The position numbers were made by a program, and so were the translations under genes. The notes beneath the pieces are model-generated. The model was not told the origin of the DNA. It searched no databases and worked only from the letters and a program-made list of their open reading frames with translations. Below, piece by piece: positions 1 through 9,454 of a stretch of DNA of 64,000 nucleotides; within the stretch, counting starts at the first letter, position 1; every line of letters begins with the position of its first letter. The stretch spans positions 1-64,000 of the forward strand of contig JAJYPK010000001.1 of NCBI GenBank assembly GCA_021795465.1, given 5' to 3'. Source of the DNA: Bacillota bacterium. Lineage in GTDB: Bacteria > Bacillota > Sulfobacillia > Sulfobacillales > Sulfobacillaceae.

Positions 1-1
1 C

Positions 2-79
2 CGCCGCCTGGAACTGCTCGCTTGGGTCCGCACCGGGCTCGCTCGTTATTTTGACATGGGTATGGTGATCGCCGGATGA
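2..79 (+). CDS. C-terminal end of an unidentified protein (5' truncated by window)
   Basis: An open frame enters from the left edge and gives 25 residues ending in MGMVIAG before a TGA. The stop overlaps the ATG of the next gene as ATGA, so the two genes are probably translationally coupled. In Firmicutes the gene before the PPDK regulator is often a CBS-domain repressor or another housekeeping gene. The visible tail is too short to assign, so no function is claimed. Confidence 0.5.
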   Translation, partial: RRLELLAWVRTGLARYFDMGMVIAG

Positions 80-885
80 CTAAACAAGAGGCCCGTGTCT
101 ATATCGTGTCGGACTCCTTGGGAGAGACTGCGGAACGGGTGGTCCATGGTGCTGCCATTCAATTCGAGGATCGAGCCACGATTCGGGTGGAACGCGTATC
201 GCACGTCGCGGACATCGCCGGAATTGAGCGTGTCATTCACCGTGCGGCCGATGAGACAGCGGCCGTCGTCTACACGTTGGTGCGACCGGAACTCCGCCAG
301 CATTTGCATAGCCTGGCAAGCCAACTTGGGGTGCCGCATGTTGACGTCATGGGACCGGTCTTGGATACCTTAGAAGAGGCACTCGGTATTGTTCCCCAAT
401 TGGTAGCCGGCCTCAGCCATCGGCTAGATCGCGACTACTTTGACCGGGTAGACGCTATTGAGTTTGCCGTCAAATACGATGATGGCAAAGACTCTCGAGG
501 GGTTAAGGATGCGGATGTCGTCTTACTTGGCGTGTCCCGCACGAGCAAGACGCCGGTGAGTCTTTATTTGGCTAATCATCGATTAAAGGTGGCCAATGTT
601 CCCCTGGTTCCCGAGATACCGGTGCCGGCGGAAATCTTTAGTGTGGGACGAGATAAAACAGTAGGGCTCATTATCGACCCCGAACTCTTGATGAGTATCC
701 GACGCCAGCGTCTTAAGACGCTCGGATTAGGTGCCTCGGCTCAGTATGCCACGATGGACCGCATTATGGCTGAGTTGGACTATGCCTGGGAAATTTTCAG
801 TCGCTTAAAATGCCCAGTCATTGACGTGAGTAATCATGCTGTGGAAGAGACCGCAAGTCGTGTGCTTGAATTAAAACACCACTGA
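76..885 (+). CDS. Pyruvate, phosphate dikinase regulatory protein (bifunctional kinase/pyrophosphorylase, DUF299/YqfL family)
   Basis: This 269-residue protein matches the usual length of the PPDK/PEP-synthase regulatory family. Known members use ADP to phosphorylate, and phosphate to dephosphorylate, the threonine next to the catalytic histidine of PPDK. The family P-loop-like motif GVSRTSKTP is visible near residue 153, followed by SLYLANH. The N-terminus VYIVSDSLGETAE is also typical. The ATG overlaps the preceding stop as ATGA. The target gene ppdK starts 18 bases downstream, so regulator and enzyme are very likely co-transcribed. Confidence 0.95.
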   Translation: MTKQEARVYIVSDSLGETAERVVHGAAIQFEDRATIRVERVSHVADIAGIERVIHRAADETAAVVYTLVRPELRQHLHSLASQLGVPHVDVMGPVLDTLEEALGIVPQLVAGLSHRLDRDYFDRVDAIEFAVKYDDGKDSRGVKDADVVLLGVSRTSKTPVSLYLANHRLKVANVPLVPEIPVPAEIFSVGRDKTVGLIIDPELLMSIRRQRLKTLGLGASAQYATMDRIMAELDYAWEIFSRLKCPVIDVSNHAVEETASRVLELKHH

Positions 886-903
886 TCGGAGGAGACCAGA
901 CTG

Positions 904-3534
904 ATGACCCGATACGTATTTCCCTTTGAAGAAGGGCAAGGCGATCAGCGTACGTTATTAGGTGGTAAGGGGGCCGGGTTGGCCGAAATGAGCCGGATAG
1001 GACTTCCGGTTCCCCCTGGATTTACGATTACCACCGAAGCCTGCAACGCGTTTCAGCAGACAGGAAAAAACCCGGATGGGATGATGGACCAGGTATGGGA
1101 CCAGTTAGCGCATTTGGAGCAAAAACTCGGGAAGCGGTTAGGTGACGTATCCCGACCTCTTTTAGTTTCAGTACGCTCTGGGGCACCCATTTCCATGCCT
1201 GGCATGATGGACACCGTCTTGAATCTTGGACTCAATCCTGAGACGACGGAAGGTCTCGCAGCGCTTACGGGCGATCGGCGGTTCGCACTCGACAGCTACC
1301 GACGTTTCATCCAAATGTTCGGCAATGTGGTTATGGGCATTCCGCACCATGTATTTGAAGACATCCTATCAGGTGTCAAGCGCGAGGTTGGTGTGACCAA
1401 TGACCCCGATTTAACCGCAGAACACCTTGGCGTGGTGCGAGACCGCTATCATGCACTGGTTCAAGAGCATACGGGAAGGGATTTTCCTGATGATCCGAGA
1501 GAGCAACTCGAAATGGCTATCGCAGCCGTGTTTGGATCGTGGAAAAACCCTCGGGCCATCGTGTATCGCCGTGTCAATAAGATTCCAAACGACCTGGGCA
1601 CTGCGGTGAATGTGCAGTCCATGGTGTTCGGCAACATGGGAGATTCGTCGGCCACGGGGGTCCTATTTACTCGTAACCCGAACACTGGTGAACCCGGGAT
1701 GTACGGAGAATTTCTCACGAACGCACAAGGCGAGGACGTGGTAGCCGGGATCCGTACCCCAAAACCCATTCGTCAAATGGCGATAGAGATGCCCAAGACT
1801 CATCAAGAACTCGTAGAGGTCTGCCGGGTATTAGAAACCCACTACCGCGACATGCAGGATATTGAATTTACCGTAGAAAAACAAACGTTGTATATTTTGC
1901 AGACACGATCTGGCAAGCGCACCGGGGAAGCTTCCGTGAAGATTGCGGTGGACTTGGTCCAAGACGGGATTATCAGTCAAAGGGATGCACTTTTACGGCA
2001 AGACCTGTTACAGGTCGAGCGCCTGTTATACCGTCAAATCGATCCGAAAGCCGAGCTTGACGTGTTAGCCCAAGGCTTGCCGGCATCGCCAGGTGCCGCA
2101 TCGGGTAAAGTGGTCTTTGATGCTGACGAAGCGGAAATGCGAGGGTCTCGAGGAGAGGCCGTCATTCTTGTGCGGCCCGAAACGACTCCCGATGACATCC
2201 ATGGCATTGTGGCGGCACAAGGAGTCTTAACAAGCCGGGGGGGCATGACCTCTCATGCGGCTATCGTCGCTCGAGGGATGGGTAAACCTGCGGTTACCGG
2301 GTGTGACCAGGTTCGTATTGTGCTTTCCGAGGGCTACTTGTTGGTGGGCGAGCAGCGCATTGAACGTGACACGGTGATTACCATTGACGGTGGCACCGGA
2401 CGCGTGGTGCTCGGCGTGGTTCCGACCATAGAACCCGCGTTGTCTAGAGAGTTCAACCAACTCTTAGGATGGGCCGATCTACACAAAAGACTTGGGGTGG
2501 AAGCCAATGCCGATACGCCGGAAGATGCACGTTTAGCCAGAGGATTCGGGGCCGAGGGTATTGGCCTTTGCCGCACGGAGCATATGTTTATGGGACAGGA
2601 CCGTCTTCCCGCCGTCCAGGAGATGATCCTGGCCGAAGAGGTCGAGGAACGCAAAGCGGCGTTGGCGAAGCTATTGCCTATGCAGCAAAGCGACTTTTAT
2701 GGAATTTTAAAGGCAATGAACCCCCACTCCGTGACGATTCGATTGCTCGATCCACCCCTTCACGAATTTCTCCCAGACATTGAAGATACGGAACGGGCCC
2801 TATCTATCGCGCGGACCGAAGCCCGCCATGATGCGGTAAAACGGCTGGAGGCGGTGTTGCGTCGATCTCGGGCGCTCTTCGAATTCAATCCGATGCTAGG
2901 CTTTCGGGGCGTTCGCCTGGGCATTGTGTATCCGGAAATTTATGCCATGCAGGCCGAGGCTATTTTCCGGGCCGAAGCCGCGCTTCTACAGGAAGGGTTG
3001 GAATCCCAGGTTGAGGTCATGATTCCTTTGGTGGGGACCTTAAACGAGCTTCATATGATGAAGGACCTGGTCAGTGAGGTCAACGCTCAAGTGAGCCAAG
3101 AAACTGGGCTTTCCTTGCCCTATCGCATTGGCACCATGATCGAAATTCCGCGGGCGGCACTGTTGGCGGGAGAAATCGCTCAGGATGCCGAATTTTTCTC
3201 CTTCGGAACAAACGATTTGACTCAAACCGTGTTTGGGTACAGTCGTGATGATGCGGAGAGTAAATTCTTACCCACCTATCTCGCGGATAAAATTCTTCCG
3301 GAGAACCCCTTTATGGTATTAGACCGCGAGGGCGTGGGTCGTCTCATCCAGATCGGATTGGAAGAGGGACGTCGGACTCGTCCGGATCTTATCGTGGGGA
3401 TCTGTGGAGAGCACGGGGGCGATCCCAGCTCGATTGAATTTTGTCACATCGTGGGGCTTAACTACGTGAGTTGCTCTCCATATCGGGTACCGATTGCACG
3501 GCTGGCTGCGGCGCAAGCGCAACTACGCCAATAG
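904..3534 (+). CDS. ppdK: Pyruvate, phosphate dikinase
   Basis: The protein has 876 residues, the normal length for PPDK, which interconverts pyruvate + ATP + Pi and PEP + AMP + PPi in the cytosol. The N-terminal ATP-grasp part includes GGKGAGLAEM and SVRSGAPISMPGMMDT. The swivelling phosphohistidine domain carries GGMTSHAAIVARGMGKP, with the catalytic His near residue 451. The C-terminal PEP/pyruvate barrel ends with GICGEHGGDP, with the catalytic Cys near residue 834. The threonine two residues before the histidine is the expected target of the upstream regulator. The ATG follows a GGAGGAG site and the gene ends at a strong terminator. Confidence 0.97.
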   Translation: MTRYVFPFEEGQGDQRTLLGGKGAGLAEMSRIGLPVPPGFTITTEACNAFQQTGKNPDGMMDQVWDQLAHLEQKLGKRLGDVSRPLLVSVRSGAPISMPGMMDTVLNLGLNPETTEGLAALTGDRRFALDSYRRFIQMFGNVVMGIPHHVFEDILSGVKREVGVTNDPDLTAEHLGVVRDRYHALVQEHTGRDFPDDPREQLEMAIAAVFGSWKNPRAIVYRRVNKIPNDLGTAVNVQSMVFGNMGDSSATGVLFTRNPNTGEPGMYGEFLTNAQGEDVVAGIRTPKPIRQMAIEMPKTHQELVEVCRVLETHYRDMQDIEFTVEKQTLYILQTRSGKRTGEASVKIAVDLVQDGIISQRDALLRQDLLQVERLLYRQIDPKAELDVLAQGLPASPGAASGKVVFDADEAEMRGSRGEAVILVRPETTPDDIHGIVAAQGVLTSRGGMTSHAAIVARGMGKPAVTGCDQVRIVLSEGYLLVGEQRIERDTVITIDGGTGRVVLGVVPTIEPALSREFNQLLGWADLHKRLGVEANADTPEDARLARGFGAEGIGLCRTEHMFMGQDRLPAVQEMILAEEVEERKAALAKLLPMQQSDFYGILKAMNPHSVTIRLLDPPLHEFLPDIEDTERALSIARTEARHDAVKRLEAVLRRSRALFEFNPMLGFRGVRLGIVYPEIYAMQAEAIFRAEAALLQEGLESQVEVMIPLVGTLNELHMMKDLVSEVNAQVSQETGLSLPYRIGTMIEIPRAALLAGEIAQDAEFFSFGTNDLTQTVFGYSRDDAESKFLPTYLADKILPENPFMVLDREGVGRLIQIGLEEGRRTRPDLIVGICGEHGGDPSSIEFCHIVGLNYVSCSPYRVPIARLAAAQAQLRQ

Positions 3535-3555
3535 CACGAAGGTTTCTCCGAGCCG

Positions 3556-3597
3556 TCCAGCCGATGACCCTCGGGACATCGGCTGGATGAGTTTTTT
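3556..3597 (+). terminator. Intrinsic terminator after ppdK
   Basis: A perfect 11-bp stem, TCCAGCCGATG paired with CATCGGCTGGA around a 10-base loop, is followed four bases later by six T. It lies just after the ppdK stop and closes the regulator-ppdK transcription unit. Confidence 0.9.
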
Positions 3598-3681
3598 GGG
3601 TAATCATCAGGAAAGATAGAAATCAAGCAGGAATATCACAATTAATGGCGAATTTTTGTGATGAAGTGGGAGTGATTCCGC

Positions 3682-5499
3682 ATGCCGGACCAAAAATACG
3701 AAGAATGGATTACTTCGGTTCGCGAAGCAACCGATATAGTAGAGGTTGTTAGTCGGTATGTGGCGCTAAAACGCAAGGGTAAAAACTTTTGGGGTCTATG
3801 CCCATTCCACCAGGAAAAGACGCCGTCGTTTAGTGTCGATCCTGACCAAAAACTTTACTATTGTTTTGGATGCCATGCTGGAGGAACGGTGTTTACGTTC
3901 TTGGTACAGCAAGAGGGACGAGAATTTCGTGAAGTGGTCCAAGGCCTCGCTGAGCAAGCAGGGATTGCGTTGCCCCAACGAGATTCGGGATCCCCTCAAC
4001 AAGAAACCAAACAACGTATCCGAGAAGTGCTAGAATGGACTCTCGAATACTTTTTGGTCAGTGCGCAAGAGTCACAAGCCTTCCAAGACTATTTAGCTCA
4101 ACGATCGGTATCGGGGGCATTGCGTGATCGATTTCGCATCGGGTACGCGCCAGACCAATGGCAGGGATTAGTTGAGTACCTTACTGCGCATGGAGTAGAC
4201 GAGGCGCTGATGGAGAGCGCGGGTGTCGTGGCTCGGCGTCGTCAGGGCAACGGTGTAGTGGACCGTTGGCGCGATCGTGTGATGATACCGATTTGGGATC
4301 GAGACGGGAAGATTGCGGGATATGGCGGACGCGCGTTGACTGGGCAACAGGAGCCAAAATATCTTAACTCACCGGATACGCCGCTGTTTCGGAAAGGGAC
4401 CTTGCTTTATGGGAGCCACTGGGCTCGTGCCGTGTGGCGTCGTGGCCACCGCCCATTGCTCGTCGAGGGCTATTTTGATGTCGTGGGCTGTCACAAGGCG
4501 GATCTGGCTCAGGCTGTGGCGACCATGGGCACCAGCCTGACAGATGGTCAAGCGCGATACTTGGCGCGCTTCAGTCAAGAAGTTGATCTATTATATGATG
4601 CGGATACAGCAGGTCAGGAAGCAATGGAGAGAGCGTTTCTTGTGTTATCAGCGGTAGGTCTTAAAGTCAACTCGGTGAACTTGCCGTTAGAGGTCAAGGA
4701 CCCCGATGAGTGTGTGACCAAGTGGGGAGCGGAAGCGCTGAAGAAGGCGGTTGAAGCCCGGACACCCTATCTGACGGCGGTATTGAACCGGGTGGCGTCA
4801 GATCCGACGGTGATGACACCAAGAGGCAAGGCTCAGGCGACGGAGAGGTTAAGGCCACTATGGAAAGCCATCGCCGATCCCGTGGAGCAAGTCGGGTACC
4901 TGGAACAGATTGCCCAGAAGTTACGGATAAGCCCGAGCATTTTATCACAAAGTTTTGGTGTTTGGCAAGACGCGCGGCATACATTCGGAAAAAATAGGCA
5001 TAATATGGAGAGAACGGAACCGAACCCAGCACGCCCGTCATCTTATGCTGTCGAGTTGGTACAACTCTTGTTGCGTCACCCGGAAAAAGCCCTCGAAGTC
5101 TTGGAGCGCTTACGAGAATGGGCGGAAGACGAGGCCCTGGTTCCGGTGTTGCAGGATATTGCCTCCGGAACCGCGGGTCGTGACCCGGCACGATGGATTG
5201 AATCGGTCGATCCATCACTACGCGATTTGGTGGTGGCAGCGGTGCATTATCAAGGGCCTGACGGAGGGATTTTGGCTATTAACGATTACATGGTGGCAAT
5301 TGAACGGCAAATCCAATTGAGGCGTTGGAATCAACTCAAAGAACGTATCCGCCAAGGCGATGCGACTCCCGATATGCTAGAAGCCGTGCGTAAATTGCAA
5401 CAAGAGTTGAAGGGACCTAGCAGTCGGTCCAAAGAAGCAATGAGACAGGGAAAGGAGGGATCTTATGGCCCAGGGGAAACGCACAGTACCTCAAATTGA
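3682..5499 (+). CDS. dnaG: DNA primase
   Basis: This 605-residue protein makes RNA primers at the replication fork. The N-terminal zinc ribbon is complete (C40, H43, C61, C64, in CPFHQ and YYCFGC). The Toprim domain follows, with catalytic E262 in VEGYFDV and the metal-binding acids D306 and D308 in YDADTAG. The C-terminal third is the helicase-binding region and is less conserved. The ATG has a GGGAG site upstream. The last 35 bases overlap the start of rpoD, the classic Firmicute dnaG-rpoD arrangement. Confidence 0.96.
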   Translation: MPDQKYEEWITSVREATDIVEVVSRYVALKRKGKNFWGLCPFHQEKTPSFSVDPDQKLYYCFGCHAGGTVFTFLVQQEGREFREVVQGLAEQAGIALPQRDSGSPQQETKQRIREVLEWTLEYFLVSAQESQAFQDYLAQRSVSGALRDRFRIGYAPDQWQGLVEYLTAHGVDEALMESAGVVARRRQGNGVVDRWRDRVMIPIWDRDGKIAGYGGRALTGQQEPKYLNSPDTPLFRKGTLLYGSHWARAVWRRGHRPLLVEGYFDVVGCHKADLAQAVATMGTSLTDGQARYLARFSQEVDLLYDADTAGQEAMERAFLVLSAVGLKVNSVNLPLEVKDPDECVTKWGAEALKKAVEARTPYLTAVLNRVASDPTVMTPRGKAQATERLRPLWKAIADPVEQVGYLEQIAQKLRISPSILSQSFGVWQDARHTFGKNRHNMERTEPNPARPSSYAVELVQLLLRHPEKALEVLERLREWAEDEALVPVLQDIASGTAGRDPARWIESVDPSLRDLVVAAVHYQGPDGGILAINDYMVAIERQIQLRRWNQLKERIRQGDATPDMLEAVRKLQQELKGPSSRSKEAMRQGKEGSYGPGETHSTSN

Positions 5500-6583
5500 T
5501 GAAGTTCAGGCACTGATTCGCCGAGGACAAGAACGTGGCAAATTGTCCTATGGAGAAATCGTAGATGCCCTGCAGTCGATCGACCTTCCTCCTGATCAAA
5601 TTGATGCGATTTACGAGATGTTTGGCGAACTTGGGATTGAGTTGGTTGGTGAACAAATCACTTTGGAGCCGGATCACGGTCCGGGTCCTGGACCCGAGGA
5701 TGTCGAGCCTGAGGTTGAAGATACAGCCCATGAGGTGGCGGTTCCTGATGGGGTTGCGATTGACGATCCTGTAAGAATGTATCTGAAAGAAATTGGTCGG
5801 GTTCCCTTGCTCATCGCCGAAGAAGAAGTCGCGTTGGCCAAGCGAATCGAGGCAGGTGATGAAGAAGCTAAGCGCAAACTAGCAGAGGCTAACCTGCGAT
5901 TAGTGGTGTCTATTGCAAAACGTTACGTGGGTCGAGGAATGCTGTTTTTGGATCTCATTCAGGAAGGTAATCTAGGCCTCATCAAAGCAGTGGAGAAATT
6001 CGATTATCGGAAGGGATATAAATTTAGTACCTACGCGACGTGGTGGATCCGTCAAGCCATCACCAGAGCCATTGCGGATCAAGCCCGCACCATTCGGATA
6101 CCGGTTCATATGGTGGAAACCATTAATAAACTGATACGGGTCCAACGCCAACTGCTCCAGGAATATGGGCGTGAACCCGCTCCTGAAGAAATTGCTAAAG
6201 AGATGGGCATTACGGTCGAACGGGTTCGAGAAATTTTGAAAGTCGCGCAAGAACCCGTGTCTTTAGAAACCCCGATTGGGGAAGAAGAGGACTCTCACTT
6301 AGGTGACTTTATTGAAGATGAGGATGCTCCCGCTCCAGCGGAAGCGGCTGGCTATCAGCTACTCAAGGAGCAGTTGGAAGAAGTCCTCGATACCTTAACC
6401 AATAGGGAGGAGAAAGTGCTCCGCCTACGGTTTGGGCTGAACGACGGCAGGGCACGAACCTTAGAAGAAGTCGGCCAAGTGTTTGGGGTGACCCGAGAGC
6501 GGATTCGGCAGATTGAGGCAAAGGCCTTGCGAAAACTGCGTCATCCTACCCGAAGTAAGAAACTGAAGGACTACCTCGACTAG
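5465..6583 (+). CDS. rpoD: Housekeeping RNA polymerase sigma factor (SigA/RpoD)
   Basis: This 372-residue sigma-70 is close in length to Bacillus SigA. A short region 1.1 is followed by an acidic linker and [11 protein letters not shown] (region 1.2). The core regions 2.1-2.4 contain the [15 protein letters not shown] and [14 protein letters not shown] motifs. Region 3 carries [13 protein letters not shown]. Region 4.2 contains [19 protein letters not shown]. The start sits inside dnaG behind a very strong AAAGGAGG at about 5452-5459, so the overlap is a deliberate coupling rather than a mis-called start. Confidence 0.97.
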   Translation: MAQGKRTVPQIDEVQALIRRGQERGKLSYGEIVDALQSIDLPPDQIDAIYEMFGELGIELVGEQITLEPDHGPGPGPEDVEPEVEDTAHEVAVPDGVAIDDPVRMYLKEIGRVPLLIAEEEVALAKRIEAGDEEAKRKLAEANLRLVVSIAKRYVGRGMLFLDLIQEGNLGLIKAVEKFDYRKGYKFSTYATWWIRQAITRAIADQARTIRIPVHMVETINKLIRVQRQLLQEYGREPAPEEIAKEMGITVERVREILKVAQEPVSLETPIGEEEDSHLGDFIEDEDAPAPAEAAGYQLLKEQLEEVLDTLTNREEKVLRLRFGLNDGRARTLEEVGQVFGVTRERIRQIEAKALRKLRHPTRSKKLKDYLD

Positions 6584-6597
6584 TCTAAAAACCCCAA

Positions 6598-6627
6598 GAG
6601 AGGCGATTCACGGGTCGCCTCTTCTTC
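6598..6627 (+). terminator. Probable intrinsic terminator after rpoD
   Basis: An 8-9 bp stem, AGAGGCGA paired with TCGCCTCT, lies 15 bases after the rpoD stop and is followed by a pyrimidine-rich CTTCTTGG tail. The T-tract is interrupted, so efficiency is uncertain. Confidence 0.65.
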
Positions 6628-6784
6628 TTGGTCCATGAGCGATTCGAATCCTCTATAAGGCCCGATGAAAACGGCCAATGGGTAGACCATCTCGTGGTGT
6701 GGTAAGAAATTTCTCATCAAATCTTCAAGTTTCTTGCACGAAGGTCTGGTAGCCTAGAGGCTAACGCCGAGGAGGCACGAAAAC

Positions 6785-8686
6785 ATGTGTGGAATTGCAG
6801 GAGTATGGCGAAAAGATCGACCAGTCCAAGCGGAAGAGCTGCAAGGAATGCTAGGGGCTTTGATACATCGTGGACCGGACGATGAGGGCCGTTTTGTCGA
6901 ACGGAATCTTGGGTTGGGCATGCGTCGTTTGTCGATTATGGACGTAGCTCACGGGCAACAGCCATATTTCTCGGAAGATCGTCAGATCATCGCGGTTTTT
7001 AATGGCGAGATCTACAATTACCCAGAATTGCAAGCGCGCGTCACGGCCGCGGGCCATCAGTTGAACAGCCACGCTGACGGGGAGGTCCTCGTTCATCTCT
7101 ACGAGGAGTTTGGGGCGGATTTCGTACACCAGATATCGGGCATGTTTGCGATTGCCCTGTGGGATCGTAGACGGCAACAACTAATTTTGACCCGCGATCG
7201 CGTTGGACAAAAACCTCTCTATGTATGGGAAACCCCCGAACGGTGGGCATTTGCCTCGGAGATTAAGGCATTTTTGGCATTGCCTGAATTTGAACCGGTG
7301 GTCGATCCCCATCTTTTACCGGCGTATTTGGCCCATCGGTTTGTGCCGGCTCCCCACACGTTGCTGAAAAATGTTACCAAATTGCGGCCTGGGGAAATCG
7401 TGGTGATGCATCGTGATGGGCGGCGTCAACGTCGCCTGTATTGGGAACCGCGTCTTGTCGAACCCCAGAGCTCTCAAGACATGACGTACTGGGTGGATCG
7501 TCTCGATGGGCTCCTCAGCGATGTCGTGACCAGTCATCTGGCATCCGATGTACCGTTGGGGATATTTCTTTCCGGGGGACTTGACTCCAGTGTGTTAGCG
7601 GCGATGGCGGCACAAAAGATGGACAACCCGATTGAAGCCTGGTCTGCGTCTTTCCGTGACAATTATCCGGGCTATGATGAATTTGCTTGGGCTGAAAAAG
7701 TTGCGGGTTCGGTCGGCGTGCCCTTACATCGGGTTGAAGTCGATATGGCGATTTCACCAGAGCGGGTCAGGGAACTGGCGTATGTATTAGATGAGCCGAT
7801 GGGAGATCCCACCGTACTGCCCTTGGATGGCGTGGCGCGTACCGCAGCCGATAAGGAAACCGTGATGATCTCTGGCGAGGGAGCGGATGAGATTTTTGCT
7901 GGTTACGCTGGATACGGTGAGGCGCAAAGCCTTCGGAGGGTGCGCCAGATCCCATCGTGGATCCGACGGTTATGGGCGCGACAAGGATGGCCCGGGGCTG
8001 GGGCCATGTCGCGCGCGGAGATTCCGATTTCGGAACGGTATCGGGGTGTGGGATATACATTTTCTCCAGACGAGCAAGCCAGCTTGTTGCAAGCGGAATG
8101 GGCGCGGTCCGATCGTCCGGGTGCGGTGGCTGAATATTGGAAAGAGAGCGGGCACTTGTCCGATCTTCAAGCCATGCAAGGCTTTGATGTGAAGTGGTTC
8201 TTACCGGATGATGTGTTGTTGAAGGCGGATCGGATCGGGATGCACTACAATCTTGAAATCCGGGTGCCCTATTGTGACCATGATGTCGTCGATTTGGCCT
8301 TGGCCATTCCCTTATCCTTGCGGCGGGGTCGTGGTACCGACAAACGGGTCCTCCGAGAGGTGGCACGACGCCATCTTCCGGATACCGTGGTAAACCGACC
8401 TAAAAAGGGTTTTCCGACCCCGCTTACCTCCCTGTTGGGCGGAAAGTTGTCGGAGATATCATGGGATACCTTGCTCGGTGAGCCCGCGACCAATCGACAA
8501 TGGTTTAAGAAGGCGTATGTGGAAGACCTCTTAAGTCGCGTCGGCCCAGACCATCCCAACGCGGCACGCCAGGTATATTCTTTATTGATGCTTGAACTAT
8601 GGGTGCAAGAATTGGTCGAGAATGGTCCTACGCAAGTGCGCCAACATCAAGACCGCTACTATGGGGCTCCCACCTCGCCCATTTGA
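6785..8686 (+). CDS. asnB: Asparagine synthase (glutamine-hydrolysing)
   Basis: The 633-residue enzyme makes asparagine from aspartate, glutamine and ATP. It starts MCGIAG, so Cys2 becomes the N-terminal nucleophile of the class II glutaminase domain; this fixes the start codon, which follows a GAGGAGG site. The N-terminal half shows LIHRGPDDEG and FNGEIYNY. The synthetase half carries the pyrophosphatase loop SGGLDSS near residue 263 and SGEGADEIFAGY. Some family members amidate cell-wall or secondary-metabolite substrates instead, and the sequence alone does not exclude that. The 3' end overlaps the convergent small gene by 28 bases. Confidence 0.93.
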   Translation: MCGIAGVWRKDRPVQAEELQGMLGALIHRGPDDEGRFVERNLGLGMRRLSIMDVAHGQQPYFSEDRQIIAVFNGEIYNYPELQARVTAAGHQLNSHADGEVLVHLYEEFGADFVHQISGMFAIALWDRRRQQLILTRDRVGQKPLYVWETPERWAFASEIKAFLALPEFEPVVDPHLLPAYLAHRFVPAPHTLLKNVTKLRPGEIVVMHRDGRRQRRLYWEPRLVEPQSSQDMTYWVDRLDGLLSDVVTSHLASDVPLGIFLSGGLDSSVLAAMAAQKMDNPIEAWSASFRDNYPGYDEFAWAEKVAGSVGVPLHRVEVDMAISPERVRELAYVLDEPMGDPTVLPLDGVARTAADKETVMISGEGADEIFAGYAGYGEAQSLRRVRQIPSWIRRLWARQGWPGAGAMSRAEIPISERYRGVGYTFSPDEQASLLQAEWARSDRPGAVAEYWKESGHLSDLQAMQGFDVKWFLPDDVLLKADRIGMHYNLEIRVPYCDHDVVDLALAIPLSLRRGRGTDKRVLREVARRHLPDTVVNRPKKGFPTPLTSLLGGKLSEISWDTLLGEPATNRQWFKKAYVEDLLSRVGPDHPNAARQVYSLLMLELWVQELVENGPTQVRQHQDRYYGAPTSPI

Positions 8687-8916
8687 TCGGGTGCCAAGAG
8701 TGCATTCTTCCATTGTGAGGATAGCGAAAACGGTCCGTGTAGCGGATAGCCCAGGGCTCCTTTAGCCTGGCGTATAACGAGGCCGACCTTTTCTTCCGCT
8801 GCGTGTAGTCGGTACACGTAATAGTCACAGTACTCCGGATCGGCTTGTAAGAAAGCTATTTCGGCTTGTTGCCATTCCAACACGGCTTGTCTTAATGCTT
8901 CCCGATAATTGTTCAT
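8659..8916 (-). CDS. Small protein resembling DUF2508/YaaL family
   Basis: This 85-residue, helix-rich protein has a middle part, PEYCDYYVYRLHAAEEKVG, that resembles the DUF2508 family known from Bacillus YaaL, whose function is unknown. The assignment is by memory of the pattern and is moderate. A GGGGG-type ribosome site and a TATAAT-like hexamer lie just upstream on the minus strand. It converges on and overlaps asnB, and is divergent from the haemerythrin-like gene. Confidence 0.65.
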   Translation of the reverse strand: MNNYREALRQAVLEWQQAEIAFLQADPEYCDYYVYRLHAAEEKVGLVIRQAKGALGYPLHGPFSLSSQWKNALLAPDQMGEVGAP

Positions 8917-9071
8917 GGATATCGCCCCCTATTATAGGAATATGCGAGAGGAGAGCTTGGTAGACTAACAAATTCGGAGGAGATCCGTTAAGCTAAGAGT
9001 TGATAGCATGAGAGGCCGATGTCTCGGGGCTCGTTAGGGGCCCCAAAAGCGACGTCGGAGGGGGGCGCACG

Positions 9072-9410
9072 ATGATGACCGCGGAGGCCATGAAGGTAGC
9101 ACATAGGACCATTTTAAGAGCCATGGAGATGGCAGGCCCCTTAGCCGCCGAGACAGAAAATGATGCATTCTTGCAACAAGTCCTGGAGCATTTTGCTGAA
9201 GAAGAGAGAGAAGTTTACCCGATAGCTCAGGCGACCGGGTGGACGGGGGGGAGCGTCGTCTCAGAACTTCGATATCAGCACCAGACATTGCGTCAGACGT
9301 TTTTAGATGCGGTACAGAATGAGAAATCGTGGGAAAGATTCGATCAACAGATCCGTGAACACTTTTCTGCCGAAGAACTCTTGGTGTTTCCCTTGATCAT
9401 CGACACTTAA
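9072..9410 (+). CDS. Haemerythrin-like HHE-domain protein
   Basis: The 112-residue protein consists of one haemerythrin-like domain. It shows the pattern H10, HFAEEEREVYP, a central YQHQTL and HFSAEELLVFP, which supply the histidines and acids of a di-iron site in a four-helix bundle. Such proteins bind oxygen, nitric oxide or iron, or act as sensors; which applies here cannot be told. The start follows GGAGGGGGG. ATG 9075 is an equally possible start. Confidence 0.85.
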   Translation: MMTAEAMKVAHRTILRAMEMAGPLAAETENDAFLQQVLEHFAEEEREVYPIAQATGWTGGSVVSELRYQHQTLRQTFLDAVQNEKSWERFDQQIREHFSAEELLVFPLIIDT

Positions 9411-9454
9411 GGAAGACCGGGGTGGCCAAAACGCTGGCGCATCCCGGATAACGT

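Noticed and set aside
4694-5218. Long minus-strand 174-codon frame inside dnaG
   Set aside because: It lies antisense to conserved primase sequence, lacks a ribosome site and is compositionally a shadow frame.
6640-6784. Possible T-box or amino-acid-responsive leader before asnB
   Set aside because: No T-box bulge sequence (TGG-type), no specifier stem and no terminator were seen.
7767-8366. Minus-strand 199-codon frame inside asnB
   Set aside because: It is antisense to conserved synthetase motifs, Pro/Arg/His-rich, with no ribosome site.
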